Assembly (NCBI RefSeq): GCF_022458865.1
Contig: NZ_JAJNMU010000001.1
Location: forward strand, 62,001 to 126,000
Direction: 5' to 3'
From: Paenibacillus periandrae
Lineage (GTDB): Bacteria > Bacillota > Bacilli > Paenibacillales > NBRC-103111
Length of the DNA: 64,000 nt
The notes under the pieces were generated by a model. It was not told the DNA's origin. It was given only the letters and a program-made list of their open reading frames with translations, and did not search any database. This document shows positions 27,472 through 36,587 of this stretch, piece after piece (positions within the stretch are counted from its first letter, which is position 1; every line of letters starts with the position of its first letter). Both the position numbers and the translations under genes were made by a program.

Positions 27472-29025
27472 TTATTTTTTTACGTTGGCATCATACCACT
27501 TCGTTGCTTCCTGAATAATTTGATCGCCCCCGCGCTTCTTCCAATCCTCTACGAATTTATCAAAATATTCAATGCTTTCCGTTCCTATGATGATCTTTGC
27601 TGCTGTCTCCATCCATAGCCCGTTTTTGGCAAGCTCGGGATGTGATTGCATCGTAGGGGGAAGCGGCATATCGATCCCATCATTTTTGCGTCCTTCAGCA
27701 TTGGCAACATCCAGAGCTGCCGATATGAGTTCTCCTTCATTACGCCCCTTCATGAATGCTTTGTTATCCACATAGGAAGGACCCGTTATCCGAATAAATT
27801 TCAAGTGCATGTTTTCCTTGTTGATCCCGTCTGGTGTTGTCGGATATTTATACGCAATTTTGCCGTTATTGATCGTGTAATCTTCGCCTTCCAAACCATA
27901 CGTCATGAATTGTTCAGCTTGATCCGAATAAAACCAATTCAAAAATTTCATAACGGCTTCCGCATTTTTACTTGATTTGGGGATCGCAAACGCTGAACCA
28001 ATGGGAGATGCAATACTGGTGCCCCCTTTGCCATCCGGACCGATCGGAGCCGGAATAACAAGAATTTCCGCTTTGGGATCACCTTGCCTTACTTCAGTTA
28101 GCCATTTGTCCGGGTAGCTGGGATCATGCATCCACATTCCTACACGCGCGGCTCCTTTAATTTTCGCATCCCAATCCTTGCCTTCCTGTACAAAAATCTC
28201 ATTGTCGATCAGCTTCTCCTGATAAAGCTTTTTGTACAACGCCAGCGCTTCCTTCATCTCTGGACGCACGTAGTTGGGCACGAGCTGATTGTTCACATAT
28301 TTCCAGGCTCCCTGCTTGAGATCGTCACCCGGACTTACGTCATAAGCACCGAAGAAAAGCTCGGCAAATCGAAAGTTTTTACGGCCTGAGAATGGAATTT
28401 CATCCGCTTTACCATTCCCGTTCGGATCGTTATCTCGGAAAGCTCTCATAACTGTGATATACTCGTCAATTGTTTTGGGCACCTTCAAACCCAGCTTATC
28501 CAGCCAATCTTTACGTACATAAACGGCCTGGGAGTGCGTAACCTCAGTAAGGTTAGGGATGGCATAGATTTTGCCTTCTTTGTTGAGAGTTGGAGAGTTC
28601 CATACCTCTTTGGAAATTTTGGCTTTGAGGTTAGGCGCAAACTTATCAATTAAATCATTCAACTCAAGGAAAGCACCGTTGTTAACCGCAGGAGCAGCCA
28701 CCGGGGTGTTGATACCTCTAATCTCCAGCAGATCCGACATCTCACCTGAAGCAAGGATCAAACCAAGCTTTTGTTCAAAGTCCGGGTGAGGAATCAGCTC
28801 GAATTGAACATTCGTTCCGGATAGCTCGCGTAATTTCTTCACGTACTTGTCCTCATTTATTTTGGGAGAGGCTTCAACATAAGGAAGTGATTTGGAGCTT
28901 AAAGCAACTTTAATGGATGGTGCCGGTTTACTGACATCTGATGCTGCATTCTCCGGTTTATTGCTACAGCCTACCGCTACAGCGGTAACAAGTGTGAAAC
29001 AAATTGCCATTTTGAAATTGCTCAC
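27472..29025 (-). CDS. Extracellular solute-binding lipoprotein of a sugar ABC importer (LplA-like)
   Basis: 517 residues. A hydrophobic leader ends in the lipobox VAVGC, so the mature protein is lipid-anchored outside the membrane. The body is a family 1 sugar-binding protein of the long Paenibacillus LplA type, with a calcium-loop-like DNDPNGNGKADEIPF near residues 198-212. The GTG at 29025 follows AAGGTGGGG; the GTG at 29037 is part of that site. It follows the two permeases closely. No ATPase gene is present; such importers usually borrow a shared MsmX-type ATPase. Confidence 0.88.
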   Translation of the reverse strand: MSNFKMAICFTLVTAVAVGCSNKPENAASDVSKPAPSIKVALSSKSLPYVEASPKINEDKYVKKLRELSGTNVQFELIPHPDFEQKLGLILASGEMSDLLEIRGINTPVAAPAVNNGAFLELNDLIDKFAPNLKAKISKEVWNSPTLNKEGKIYAIPNLTEVTHSQAVYVRKDWLDKLGLKVPKTIDEYITVMRAFRDNDPNGNGKADEIPFSGRKNFRFAELFFGAYDVSPGDDLKQGAWKYVNNQLVPNYVRPEMKEALALYKKLYQEKLIDNEIFVQEGKDWDAKIKGAARVGMWMHDPSYPDKWLTEVRQGDPKAEILVIPAPIGPDGKGGTSIASPIGSAFAIPKSSKNAEAVMKFLNWFYSDQAEQFMTYGLEGEDYTINNGKIAYKYPTTPDGINKENMHLKFIRITGPSYVDNKAFMKGRNEGELISAALDVANAEGRKNDGIDMPLPPTMQSHPELAKNGLWMETAAKIIIGTESIEYFDKFVEDWKKRGGDQIIQEATKWYDANVKK

Positions 29026-29058
29026 TGATATCCCCACCTTCGATTTTTTTATGATAAA

Positions 29059-29919
29059 TTATCCTTTGACCGATCCCAGCAAGGCACCTTTGATAAAATG
29101 CTTTTGGATCATTGGATAAATTAACAGCACCGGTACTGTGGCTACAATAATCGTTGCCATTTTGATTCCTTCTACCGATAGCTGCATCCCCTGTACCATA
29201 CTCCCGGCATCACTTTCCACGATAAGCTGGCGCAACTTCACCTGCAGCGTGTAGAGATCAGGGTCCCGCAAATACATAATGGCATTCATATACCCATTCC
29301 AGTAGCCCACCGCATAAAATAATCCGATAGTCATTAAAGAAGGCAACGAAAGCGGTAAAACAATAACCCTGAAAATTTTAAATTCGCTGCAGCCATCTAT
29401 CGTCGCAGCCTCGGTTAAGCCTTCAGGTATGTTTCGAAAAAAGGAGATCATGATGATCAAATTAAAGGCGCTAATCAGACCAGGTATAATCAAGGCGTTT
29501 AATGAATTAAGCATACCGAGTGATTTGATCAGCAGATAAGTAGGAATCAGAGGTGCCGGAAAAACGATCGTAATAATGATTAATATCATAATCACGGCGC
29601 GTCCCCGCAATTGCTCCTTGGATAGTCCATAACCCATCATAGCGGTGAACAACAAGCTGACAAGCGTACCTGCCACCGTCACCCAGACTGTAATGCCAAA
29701 TGATTGCCAGATCGCCGCATTGCGCAGCACGGAAGCGTAATTATCCAGCGTAAAATTGACCGGAAATATGGTTACCTTCCCCTGGAGGATTGCCTGCCCA
29801 CTGCTGAACGAACCCGCCAATATATTTAAAAACGGGATTAACATGAGCAGTCCTACACCAATGAGCACGAAACCGTTAATATAGGGAAACCACTGCAGCC
29901 TCTTGTTCATTGCACTCAC
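29059..29919 (-). CDS. ABC transporter permease, carbohydrate type (LplC/YtcP-like)
   Basis: 286 residues with six predicted membrane helices. The cytoplasmic EAA loop (EAATIDGCSEFKIFRVIVLP, about 171-190) docks the ATPase. The C-terminus MIQKHFIKGALLGSVKG is characteristic of the LplC group. It pairs with the upstream permease, whose stop codon lies 10 bases before this start. Confidence 0.9.
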   Translation of the reverse strand: MSAMNKRLQWFPYINGFVLIGVGLLMLIPFLNILAGSFSSGQAILQGKVTIFPVNFTLDNYASVLRNAAIWQSFGITVWVTVAGTLVSLLFTAMMGYGLSKEQLRGRAVIMILIIITIVFPAPLIPTYLLIKSLGMLNSLNALIIPGLISAFNLIIMISFFRNIPEGLTEAATIDGCSEFKIFRVIVLPLSLPSLMTIGLFYAVGYWNGYMNAIMYLRDPDLYTLQVKLRQLIVESDAGSMVQGMQLSVEGIKMATIIVATVPVLLIYPMIQKHFIKGALLGSVKG

Positions 29920-29929
29920 CTTCCTTCCT

Positions 29930-30883
29930 TTAAAAAAGGGATTGGCCGGTAAGCTTCTTGCTTATCCGGTTGAAGCCAAGGATCAAAATCAAACCGACAA
30001 CAGATTTAAAGATGCCAATCGCGGTTGTATAGCTGTATTGCCCACCCAGCAGCCCGATACTATAAATATACGTATCCAGAATCTGCCCCTTGGCAGTCAC
30101 TATCGGATTGAGGAGGATATATACCTGTTCAAAGCCCAAATCCAATATATGACCGATTCGGATCAACAGCAGTACCATGATCGTCGGCAGCAGCGCCGGG
30201 AGTGTGATACTGATTATTTTTCTGAGCCTGCCTGCGCCATCCACATCAGCAGCTTCATACAATTCCGGATTAATACTCGCAAGTGCAGCCAAATAAATAA
30301 TGGTGTTCCAGCCGACTTCTTTCCAGATGCCGGACCATACGACAATCGACCGGAAATATTCAGGCTTTTGCATAAAAAAGATCCGCTCAAATCCAAAAAA
30401 ATCAAGCAAATCGTTAATAATGCCATAATTCGGAGACAGGACATTAATGACCAGCCCCCCGACAATAACCCATGACAGAAAATGAGGAAGATACATAATC
30501 GTTTGAATGCTGCGTTTAAACCACATTTTCCTCACTTCATTGAGCAGGATTGCCAGCAGGACTGGTGCAGGGAAGCCAAATACCAATTGATAAATGCTGA
30601 TGAGGATAGTGTTCGTGAGTATATTGAGAAACTCGGGATATGTGAATAAGGTCTCAAAATGCTTGAATCCTACAAATGGGCTTTTCCAAATACCTGTATA
30701 CAAGTTATAATCTTGAAAAGCAATGATGCTGCCCGATATGGGGATGTACTTAAAAAGAATAAAATAGATAAAGCCAGGAATGATCATGGCGTAGATTTGC
30801 CAATACTTGATCCAATAACGGCTCCGCGAACGGTTTCGTGTCTGGCTTTCAGTTAGCTTTACAGGCGGCGAGTGTGTATTCAT
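29930..30883 (-). CDS. ABC transporter permease, carbohydrate type (LplB-like)
   Basis: 317 residues, six membrane helices after a basic N-terminal tail. Family signatures include FKYIPISGSIIAFQDYNLY, SPFVGFKHFETLF and the EAA loop YEAADVDGAGRLRKIISITL. It is first in the import/catabolism operon and divergent from the sensor kinase gene; the 198-base gap between them must hold both promoters. I could not fix either with confidence, although a TTGACA occurs on the plus strand at about 31024. Confidence 0.9.
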   Translation of the reverse strand: MNTHSPPVKLTESQTRNRSRSRYWIKYWQIYAMIIPGFIYFILFKYIPISGSIIAFQDYNLYTGIWKSPFVGFKHFETLFTYPEFLNILTNTILISIYQLVFGFPAPVLLAILLNEVRKMWFKRSIQTIMYLPHFLSWVIVGGLVINVLSPNYGIINDLLDFFGFERIFFMQKPEYFRSIVVWSGIWKEVGWNTIIYLAALASINPELYEAADVDGAGRLRKIISITLPALLPTIMVLLLIRIGHILDLGFEQVYILLNPIVTAKGQILDTYIYSIGLLGGQYSYTTAIGIFKSVVGLILILGFNRISKKLTGQSLF

Positions 30884-31081
30884 GACCTTCCTCCAGTATT
30901 AGATTTTATCTCATTTTAAGCGGTTACATTTAAATCGTACATGTCATTTCCTGCTAAACCTGTGTTTTTTCAAGTTCAAACTTTTTTCATGTCAGTTAAT
31001 CCTACATAATAAAAATAAATGAATTGACATCGAAATCAGAGTATCACAGAATAATAGCTACTACGTTAAAGGGGTGTTGAC

Positions 31082-32896
31082 TTGCGAACCAATTTAATTA
31101 TTTTGTTTATTGTTTTTCTTTGTCTACCCTTACTTGTGTTAAGCAAGATCTGGTACGACAAAACAACGGATTCCATTGAGCACTCAGCCAAGTTATTTAA
31201 TGAACAAATTGTTAGACAAATGAATGGGCAGCTGAACGCTTATTTTTCTGATTTGGAAAGATCAACGCTTCCTTTAATTGCCCATCCCCTTATTAAGGAA
31301 TTCATGTCAATTACCGAGAATGAGGCCTATAACCGCTTTGTCGTTACCCGCAAGATCGAGAGTGAGCTGTTTCAACAAGTAGTTTTTGGACGACCGGAAA
31401 TCTTTTCCTTCACTCTTTATTCAGAAAATGGGCTTCACGTCTCCAATCAAGGCGCCTATTTAAGTGATGATGATTATGGAACCTATATGCAGTTATCCAA
31501 TCGAGCCAACTTTAATGTGATGGGCATTCGCTGGATCAACAATACACCACTGTTGACCATAACCCGCAAATTTACAGATACGACTCATTACCAGACCTCA
31601 GGGCTATTGGTTATTAATCTTCGGTTGAATGAGATCTGGAATATTGTGAATCAGGTTCAGTTGGGAAATACCGGGTCGATTTGGATAGCCGATTCCAACA
31701 ACCGAATTATTTATGATCGTGATCTGGACAAGCTTGGTTCCCAAATACCGGATTGGTTTACAACCCAAGCTTATGGACTGCAAGAAAATGACACGTTTAT
31801 TCATAAAGAAAACAAAACGGATACAATGGTGATTTTCAATAAATCCGCTTACACCGATTGGTCCATTGTCTCGGAAGTACCTATTCAGGAGCTGAATGCG
31901 GATTTAATTGAGCTCAGAAATGTGACGATATGGGCTGCACTCATACTGACTCTCGTCGCAAGCTTCATCATTGGCGGATACTCCTTTTACATAACAGGCT
32001 CCTTAAGCAAGCTGGAGAAATTAATGCGTCAAGTTCAGGATGGGAATTTAGCTGTTAATGCTCCACTACGTCGCGGCAAGGAACTGAAAAGCCTGTACAG
32101 CGGGTTCAACCAGATGGTATGGGAATTGCGCCGTCTTATTGAGGAAGTTCATACCTCACAGCTTCGAGAAAAAGAACTGCTGCTGAAACAAAAAGAATCC
32201 ATGCTCCGTGCTCTCCAATCACAAATTAACCCGCATTTTCTATATAACACCCTTGAGATGATTAACTCCTACGCCATTCTCGAAGGCTTTAAGCCCATCA
32301 GCAGGATGGCTACCGCCTTAGCTGATATGTTTCGTTTTTGTATGAAGGATTCTATGTATGTCATACCTTTGCAGGATGAGATGGACCATGTCCGTACCTA
32401 TTTGGACATCCAGAAGGAACGTTTTCCCGATTTGCAGGTAGATATTCACTTGGAGCAAGAAGAAGGCTATCACCGCGTTTTCACAGCCCGCCTGACGCTC
32501 CAGCCCTTAATTGAAAATTGCTTTATTCATGGATATGAGGAACATTTATTGAAGCCTTCTTATATCGGAGTTTTTGGACAACGTGTCCATGACAAATACA
32601 TCATTCGAATCGTTGATCATGGGAAAGGCATGCCTCCGCATATCCTGAGGACTTACAATTCCGCATTTAAAGCCGTAGATGTAGATAGCATCTCTCAAAG
32701 AAATCAGCTTTCTGACGAAGAAAAACAACATGTTGGACTGATGAATGTTCATGCGAGGATACGTCTGTTGTTCGGTGTCCATTTCGGCCTTCATATTACA
32801 CAATCGGACGATAATGGGACCATAATCACACTGACATTCCCCCTGAACACCTCAGCAGCTGTGTATTCGAAGGAGGATCCGTTATGTACAGCGTAA
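31082..32896 (+). CDS. Sensor histidine kinase, YesM type
   Basis: 604 residues: membrane helix about 4-24, extracellular sensor domain about 30-275, second helix about 281-304, HAMP, then a His_kinase domain with the phosphorylated histidine in SQINPHFLYNTLEMIN (H385) and an ATPase domain (LQPLIENCFIHGYEE, GKGMPPHIL, VGLMNVHARI). It starts with TTG after AAAGGGGTG. In Paenibacillus such kinases sense a sugar, often with the neighbouring binding protein, and signal to the AraC-type regulator encoded next. The genes overlap by 13 bases. Confidence 0.93.
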   Translation: MRTNLIILFIVFLCLPLLVLSKIWYDKTTDSIEHSAKLFNEQIVRQMNGQLNAYFSDLERSTLPLIAHPLIKEFMSITENEAYNRFVVTRKIESELFQQVVFGRPEIFSFTLYSENGLHVSNQGAYLSDDDYGTYMQLSNRANFNVMGIRWINNTPLLTITRKFTDTTHYQTSGLLVINLRLNEIWNIVNQVQLGNTGSIWIADSNNRIIYDRDLDKLGSQIPDWFTTQAYGLQENDTFIHKENKTDTMVIFNKSAYTDWSIVSEVPIQELNADLIELRNVTIWAALILTLVASFIIGGYSFYITGSLSKLEKLMRQVQDGNLAVNAPLRRGKELKSLYSGFNQMVWELRRLIEEVHTSQLREKELLLKQKESMLRALQSQINPHFLYNTLEMINSYAILEGFKPISRMATALADMFRFCMKDSMYVIPLQDEMDHVRTYLDIQKERFPDLQVDIHLEQEEGYHRVFTARLTLQPLIENCFIHGYEEHLLKPSYIGVFGQRVHDKYIIRIVDHGKGMPPHILRTYNSAFKAVDVDSISQRNQLSDEEKQHVGLMNVHARIRLLFGVHFGLHITQSDDNGTIITLTFPLNTSAAVYSKEDPLCTA

Positions 32897-33939
32897 TGAT
32901 TGTAGATGATGAGCAATTGATTCGTAGAAGCTTATTCAAAATGATATCGGAGAGTCCTATCGGATTTACTGTGGTTGGTGAAGCAGAAGATGGGCTGGCA
33001 GCTTTTGAGCAAGCATGCTCCTTAACCCCAGATCTCATTTTGACGGACATCAAGATGCCGATTATGGGAGGTATGGACTTTATCAGGAACTCCCGAACAG
33101 CCAATCTGGATTGCCAGTTTATTGTTTTATCAGGCTATGGAGAATTTGAGTTAGCACAGGAAGCTTTGCGTTACGGTGTTGCCGATTATTTGTTAAAGCC
33201 GATACGACCCGAACAATTGGAATTTACTCTAGTTAAGATGAAAACAGCCTTGGACCATAAACATAACGCCTGGAAGGACTATGATCTATGGCTCGTATAC
33301 TATCCTAATGCTGCCAAGCGTATGGCCGATTGTATCTGGCATATGGACGAGATCGGTATCCACCATGAACTATCACAATTTTACGCTCAATGGATCGAAG
33401 GTGCGTATAAGTACCCAGGCTGTAAGGATCGATCTGTGGAATATGTAAGCTGGGTGTTAAAAAACTTGCAAAATTATGGTGGTGCTGAACTGAATCAACC
33501 GTCTCTGCACGCACTTCGTTCAGCCAAAAATGGTGACACGATCCGCAAGCTCACGGAGTCCCAGCTTATGGAATGGATGAATGTGATCCGAACCAAACGA
33601 AACCACGGCGCTTATCATACGATTAAACAAGCTGCTGCGTTTATGGAAAAGAAATATATGGATAAGGAGCTTTCCTTACAAAGTGTGGCCGATTATGTCC
33701 GATTATCGCCATCTTATGTCAGCCAAATTTTTAAAGAAGCTATGGGAGCCTCTTTCGTACAATATTTGATTCAGATTAGAATGGAGCAATCCAAAATCCT
33801 GCTGTCCAATCCCCATTCCAAAACCTATGAGGTTGCTGAAGCAGTAGGTTACGAGGACTATCCCCACTTCACCAAAACGTTCAAAAAGTATTATGGTATC
33901 AGTCCTCGCGAGTTCCGAAACAGACAAGGCTTGGATTAA
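32884..33939 (+). CDS. Response regulator with AraC-type DNA-binding domain (YesN type)
   Basis: 351 residues. The N-terminal receiver domain has the acidic pair VDDEQ, phosphoacceptor D55 in LILTDIKMP and the lysine in YLLKPIRPEQ. After a helical linker, two helix-turn-helix motifs of AraC type occupy about 247-345 (LSLQSVADYVRLSPSYVSQIF; KTYEVAEAVGYEDYPHFTKTF). AAGGAGGATCCGTT precedes the ATG. It most likely activates the divergent ABC/dehydrogenase operon. Confidence 0.93.
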   Translation: MYSVMIVDDEQLIRRSLFKMISESPIGFTVVGEAEDGLAAFEQACSLTPDLILTDIKMPIMGGMDFIRNSRTANLDCQFIVLSGYGEFELAQEALRYGVADYLLKPIRPEQLEFTLVKMKTALDHKHNAWKDYDLWLVYYPNAAKRMADCIWHMDEIGIHHELSQFYAQWIEGAYKYPGCKDRSVEYVSWVLKNLQNYGGAELNQPSLHALRSAKNGDTIRKLTESQLMEWMNVIRTKRNHGAYHTIKQAAAFMEKKYMDKELSLQSVADYVRLSPSYVSQIFKEAMGASFVQYLIQIRMEQSKILLSNPHSKTYEVAEAVGYEDYPHFTKTFKKYYGISPREFRNRQGLD

Positions 33940-33966
33940 TCCCGACGTAATTTGTCAGTCTAAATA

Positions 33967-33995
33967 TTGCTTGAACATGTCTTTTATGCTATAAA
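33967..33995 (+). promoter_or_regulatory. Probable sigma-A promoter of dapH
   Basis: TTGCTT (33967-33972) and TATAAA (33990-33995) are separated by 17 bases. A 7-bp hairpin ACCGTGT / ACACGGT (34012-34036) follows in the untranslated leader, without a T run. Confidence 0.65.
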
Positions 33996-34062
33996 GATTA
34001 AGAGAGATTTAACCGTGTCATGAATGATTACACGGTATACGATATAGGGAGTTGGAATGTGA

Positions 34063-34773
34063 ATGACAGAGATGAACACTTTGGAGATTATTCAATTTAT
34101 TAAAAACAGCGTAAAGAAAACACCGGTGAAGGTATATGTCAAAGGTGATTTGGAATCCATCGATTTTGGTTCCGAGATTCAATCCTTTATTTCCGGCAAA
34201 AGCGGTGTGCTTTTCGGCGAGTGGACTGAAGTAAGACGCGTACTGGACGAAAATCAGAGCCGAGTTGAAGATTATGTCGTTGAGAATGACCGTCGTAATT
34301 CGGCAATCCCTATGCTTGACCTTAAAGGCATTAACGCTCGTATCGAGCCAGGCGCAGTCATTCGTGATAAAGTATCTATCGGCGACAATGCGATTATCAT
34401 GATGGGAGCTTCCATCAATATCGGTGCTTCTATCGGTGCAGGTACTATGATCGATATGAACGTAGTCGTTGGCGGCCGCGCGGTTATTGGAGCTATGTGT
34501 CATATTGGTGCAGGTTCCGTTGTTGCAGGTGTTATTGAGCCTCCTTCCGCCCAACCCGTTGTCATTGAAGATGACGTGTTAATTGGCGCCAATGCTGTTA
34601 TCCTTGAAGGTGTTCGTATTGGTAAAGGTTCTGTCGTTGCTGCTGGTGCTATCGTTACTCAAGACGTTGCCGAGTATACGGTTGTAGCTGGGGCACCCGC
34701 ACGAGTTATCAAAATGGTGGATGCCAAAACAAAGTCCAAAACCGAAATTTTGCAAGACCTCCGCACCCTTTAA
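34063..34773 (+). CDS. dapH: Tetrahydrodipicolinate N-acetyltransferase
   Basis: 236 residues. A small N-terminal alpha/beta domain is followed from about residue 90 by left-handed beta-helix hexapeptide repeats ([40 protein letters not shown]). It acetylates tetrahydrodipicolinate in the acetylated branch of diaminopimelate/lysine synthesis, as B. subtilis YkuQ. GGGAG lies 11 bases upstream of the ATG. A terminator separates it from dapL, so dapL may depend partly on read-through. Confidence 0.94.
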   Translation: MTEMNTLEIIQFIKNSVKKTPVKVYVKGDLESIDFGSEIQSFISGKSGVLFGEWTEVRRVLDENQSRVEDYVVENDRRNSAIPMLDLKGINARIEPGAVIRDKVSIGDNAIIMMGASINIGASIGAGTMIDMNVVVGGRAVIGAMCHIGAGSVVAGVIEPPSAQPVVIEDDVLIGANAVILEGVRIGKGSVVAAGAIVTQDVAEYTVVAGAPARVIKMVDAKTKSKTEILQDLRTL

Positions 34774-34788
34774 GGTGCTAGGCTTAAC

Positions 34789-34817
34789 GCTCGGCGTATA
34801 TCGCCGGGCTTTTTTTA
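34789..34817 (+). terminator. Terminator between dapH and dapL
   Basis: GCTCGGCG (34789-34796) pairs with CGCCGGGC (34802-34809), followed by T8. A strong intrinsic terminator inside a two-gene pathway unit. Confidence 0.85.
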
Positions 34818-34851
34818 CTCTTCATTACCTGTTAGGAGGATTGACCACTCA

Positions 34852-36009
34852 ATGACACATTCGACTTCGAGCATTAACGCGGCACCAAGCCCATTTGTAG
34901 AAATCCGCAGACAGCTGCACCAAATTCCCGAGCCGGGTTTTGCTGAATTCAAAACGCAGCAGTTTTTGCTGAATTATCTTCAGTCCCTTCCGCAGGAACG
35001 TATCCAAATTCGGACCTGGCGGACAGGTGTATTAGTGAATGTAAAAGGAACCTACCCCAAACGCCGCTTTGGCTACAGAGCTGACATGGACGGTCTGCCT
35101 ATCATGGAAGATACCAGCTATGAATTTCAATCCACCCATCATGGGTATATGCATGCTTGCGGGCATGATGTTCATATGTCGATTGGGCTTGGTATTTTGA
35201 CCCGGATTGTACAGACTCCGATCAGGGATGATATTACGTTTATTTTTCAACCGGCAGAAGAAGGTCCAGGCGGAGCACAACCTATGCTTGAATGTGAGGA
35301 GCTGCAGGATTGGATGCCTGATCAAATCGTAGCACTCCATATTGCCCCCGAATATCCGGTTGGCACGATCGCTACAAAGCCGGGAATTTTATTTGCCAAT
35401 ACATCCGAACTGTTCATAGACCTTACAGGTAAAGGCGGACATGCTGCGTATCCTCACCTTGCCAATGATATGGTGATTACTGCTTGTCAGTTGGTTTCAC
35501 AGCTTCAAACTATTGTTTCACGCAATGTGAATCCACTCGATTCTGCCGTTATTACGATTGGTAAAATTGAAGGCGGCACGAAGCAAAATATTATCGCCGA
35601 GAAGTCACGTCTGGAAGGAACCATTCGCACCTTATCCGCCTCAACGATGCTGCTAATCAAATCGCGTATTGAAGCGCTGGCCGACGGTATGAAAACCGCC
35701 TATGACTGCAAGGTCGATATAGATTACGGAGCCAATTATTTGCAGGTATTCAACCATGCAGAAACTACCCAAGCATTTATGGACTGGGTTCGTGAAACGG
35801 ATACTATGAAGGTAATCGAATGCACAGAGGCTATGACCGGTGAGGATTTCGGTTATTTTCTGGAGAAAATTCCTGGCTTTATGTTTTGGCTCGGGGTGGA
35901 GACGCCTTACGGTCTTCATCATTCCAAAATCGAACCCAATGAGCACGCTATCGATCTCGGGATTGAGCTGATTGGCAGCTACTTCAGGTGGTTATCGGAG
36001 CAAGATTAA
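34852..36009 (+). CDS. dapL: N-acetyldiaminopimelate deacetylase (M20 family)
   Basis: 385 residues of the M20D amidohydrolase family. Metal ligands appear in [10 protein letters not shown] (100-109) and [13 protein letters not shown], and near the C-terminus in [15 protein letters not shown]. YkuR of B. subtilis is the remembered equivalent. It removes acetate from N-acetyl-LL-diaminopimelate. AGGAGG precedes the ATG by about 11 bases. Gene names for this step vary between databases. Confidence 0.88.
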   Translation: MTHSTSSINAAPSPFVEIRRQLHQIPEPGFAEFKTQQFLLNYLQSLPQERIQIRTWRTGVLVNVKGTYPKRRFGYRADMDGLPIMEDTSYEFQSTHHGYMHACGHDVHMSIGLGILTRIVQTPIRDDITFIFQPAEEGPGGAQPMLECEELQDWMPDQIVALHIAPEYPVGTIATKPGILFANTSELFIDLTGKGGHAAYPHLANDMVITACQLVSQLQTIVSRNVNPLDSAVITIGKIEGGTKQNIIAEKSRLEGTIRTLSASTMLLIKSRIEALADGMKTAYDCKVDIDYGANYLQVFNHAETTQAFMDWVRETDTMKVIECTEAMTGEDFGYFLEKIPGFMFWLGVETPYGLHHSKIEPNEHAIDLGIELIGSYFRWLSEQD

Positions 36010-36108
36010 ATAAAGAGAGAAAATTGTTAGCACTGTTTGGCGACCCAAGGTCATAGGCTGTATGTCAAGTTCTCTCTTGATCCAGACTTATTTAAAAAAG
36101 GTACTTGA

Positions 36109-36462
36109 TTATTTAATACGTTTCAATCTATCTAACTCCAAATCGTGCTCACCGATTCTTCTAGCCAAATAAGCTATATCTTCTTTTGTCGCTGTCTGTT
36201 CCAGCTTGGTATCGATCATAGTCAACAAAGACAATACATCATGCGTTTGTGAGTATTCCATACGATCCAACTGATGCTGCATATGTGTGAGCTGTTCCTT
36301 TATTGATGGTAACTCCTTCAGTTGCTCTTTCATCGGCTCCAGCTCTTTCAGCTGCTCTTTCATCGGTGCCAGGTCCTTCAGTTGCTCCTTAATTGGAATC
36401 AATTGCTCGGTAATTTCTTCCTTTACCACGATACGTATGGCATTTATCAGATCCTGATCCAT
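36109..36462 (-). CDS. Small coiled-coil protein with internal repeats, function unknown
   Basis: 117 residues, no signal or membrane segment. Residues about 24-60 contain three to four copies of an 11-residue unit (P-I/M-KEQLKEL/D followed by two or three residues), visible also as a DNA repeat at about 36290-36400. The heptad pattern predicts a long coiled coil with a conserved-looking C-terminal helix (KEDIAYLARRIGEHDLELDRL). GGAGGTGTGAATGA precedes the ATG. Not recognised; similar small repeat proteins are common in Paenibacillus. Confidence 0.7.
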   Translation of the reverse strand: MDQDLINAIRIVVKEEITEQLIPIKEQLKDLAPMKEQLKELEPMKEQLKELPSIKEQLTHMQHQLDRMEYSQTHDVLSLLTMIDTKLEQTATKEDIAYLARRIGEHDLELDRLKRIK

Positions 36463-36540
36463 TCATTCACACCTCCGATACAATTTAGATGATTGACATT
36501 TCCATCATATCATAGCAAGACAAGCTTGACGACGATTGTT

Positions 36541-36581
36541 AAATAAAAAGCTCCTTACACCCTAACAGGTACAAGGAGCTT
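36541..36581 (-). terminator. Terminator after the patA-like aminotransferase
   Basis: On the minus strand AAGCTCCTT (36573-36581) pairs with AAGGAGCTT (36548-36556), followed by TTTTTATTT. It ends the lspA-rluD-patA series. Confidence 0.85.
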
Positions 36582-36587
36582 AATTAT

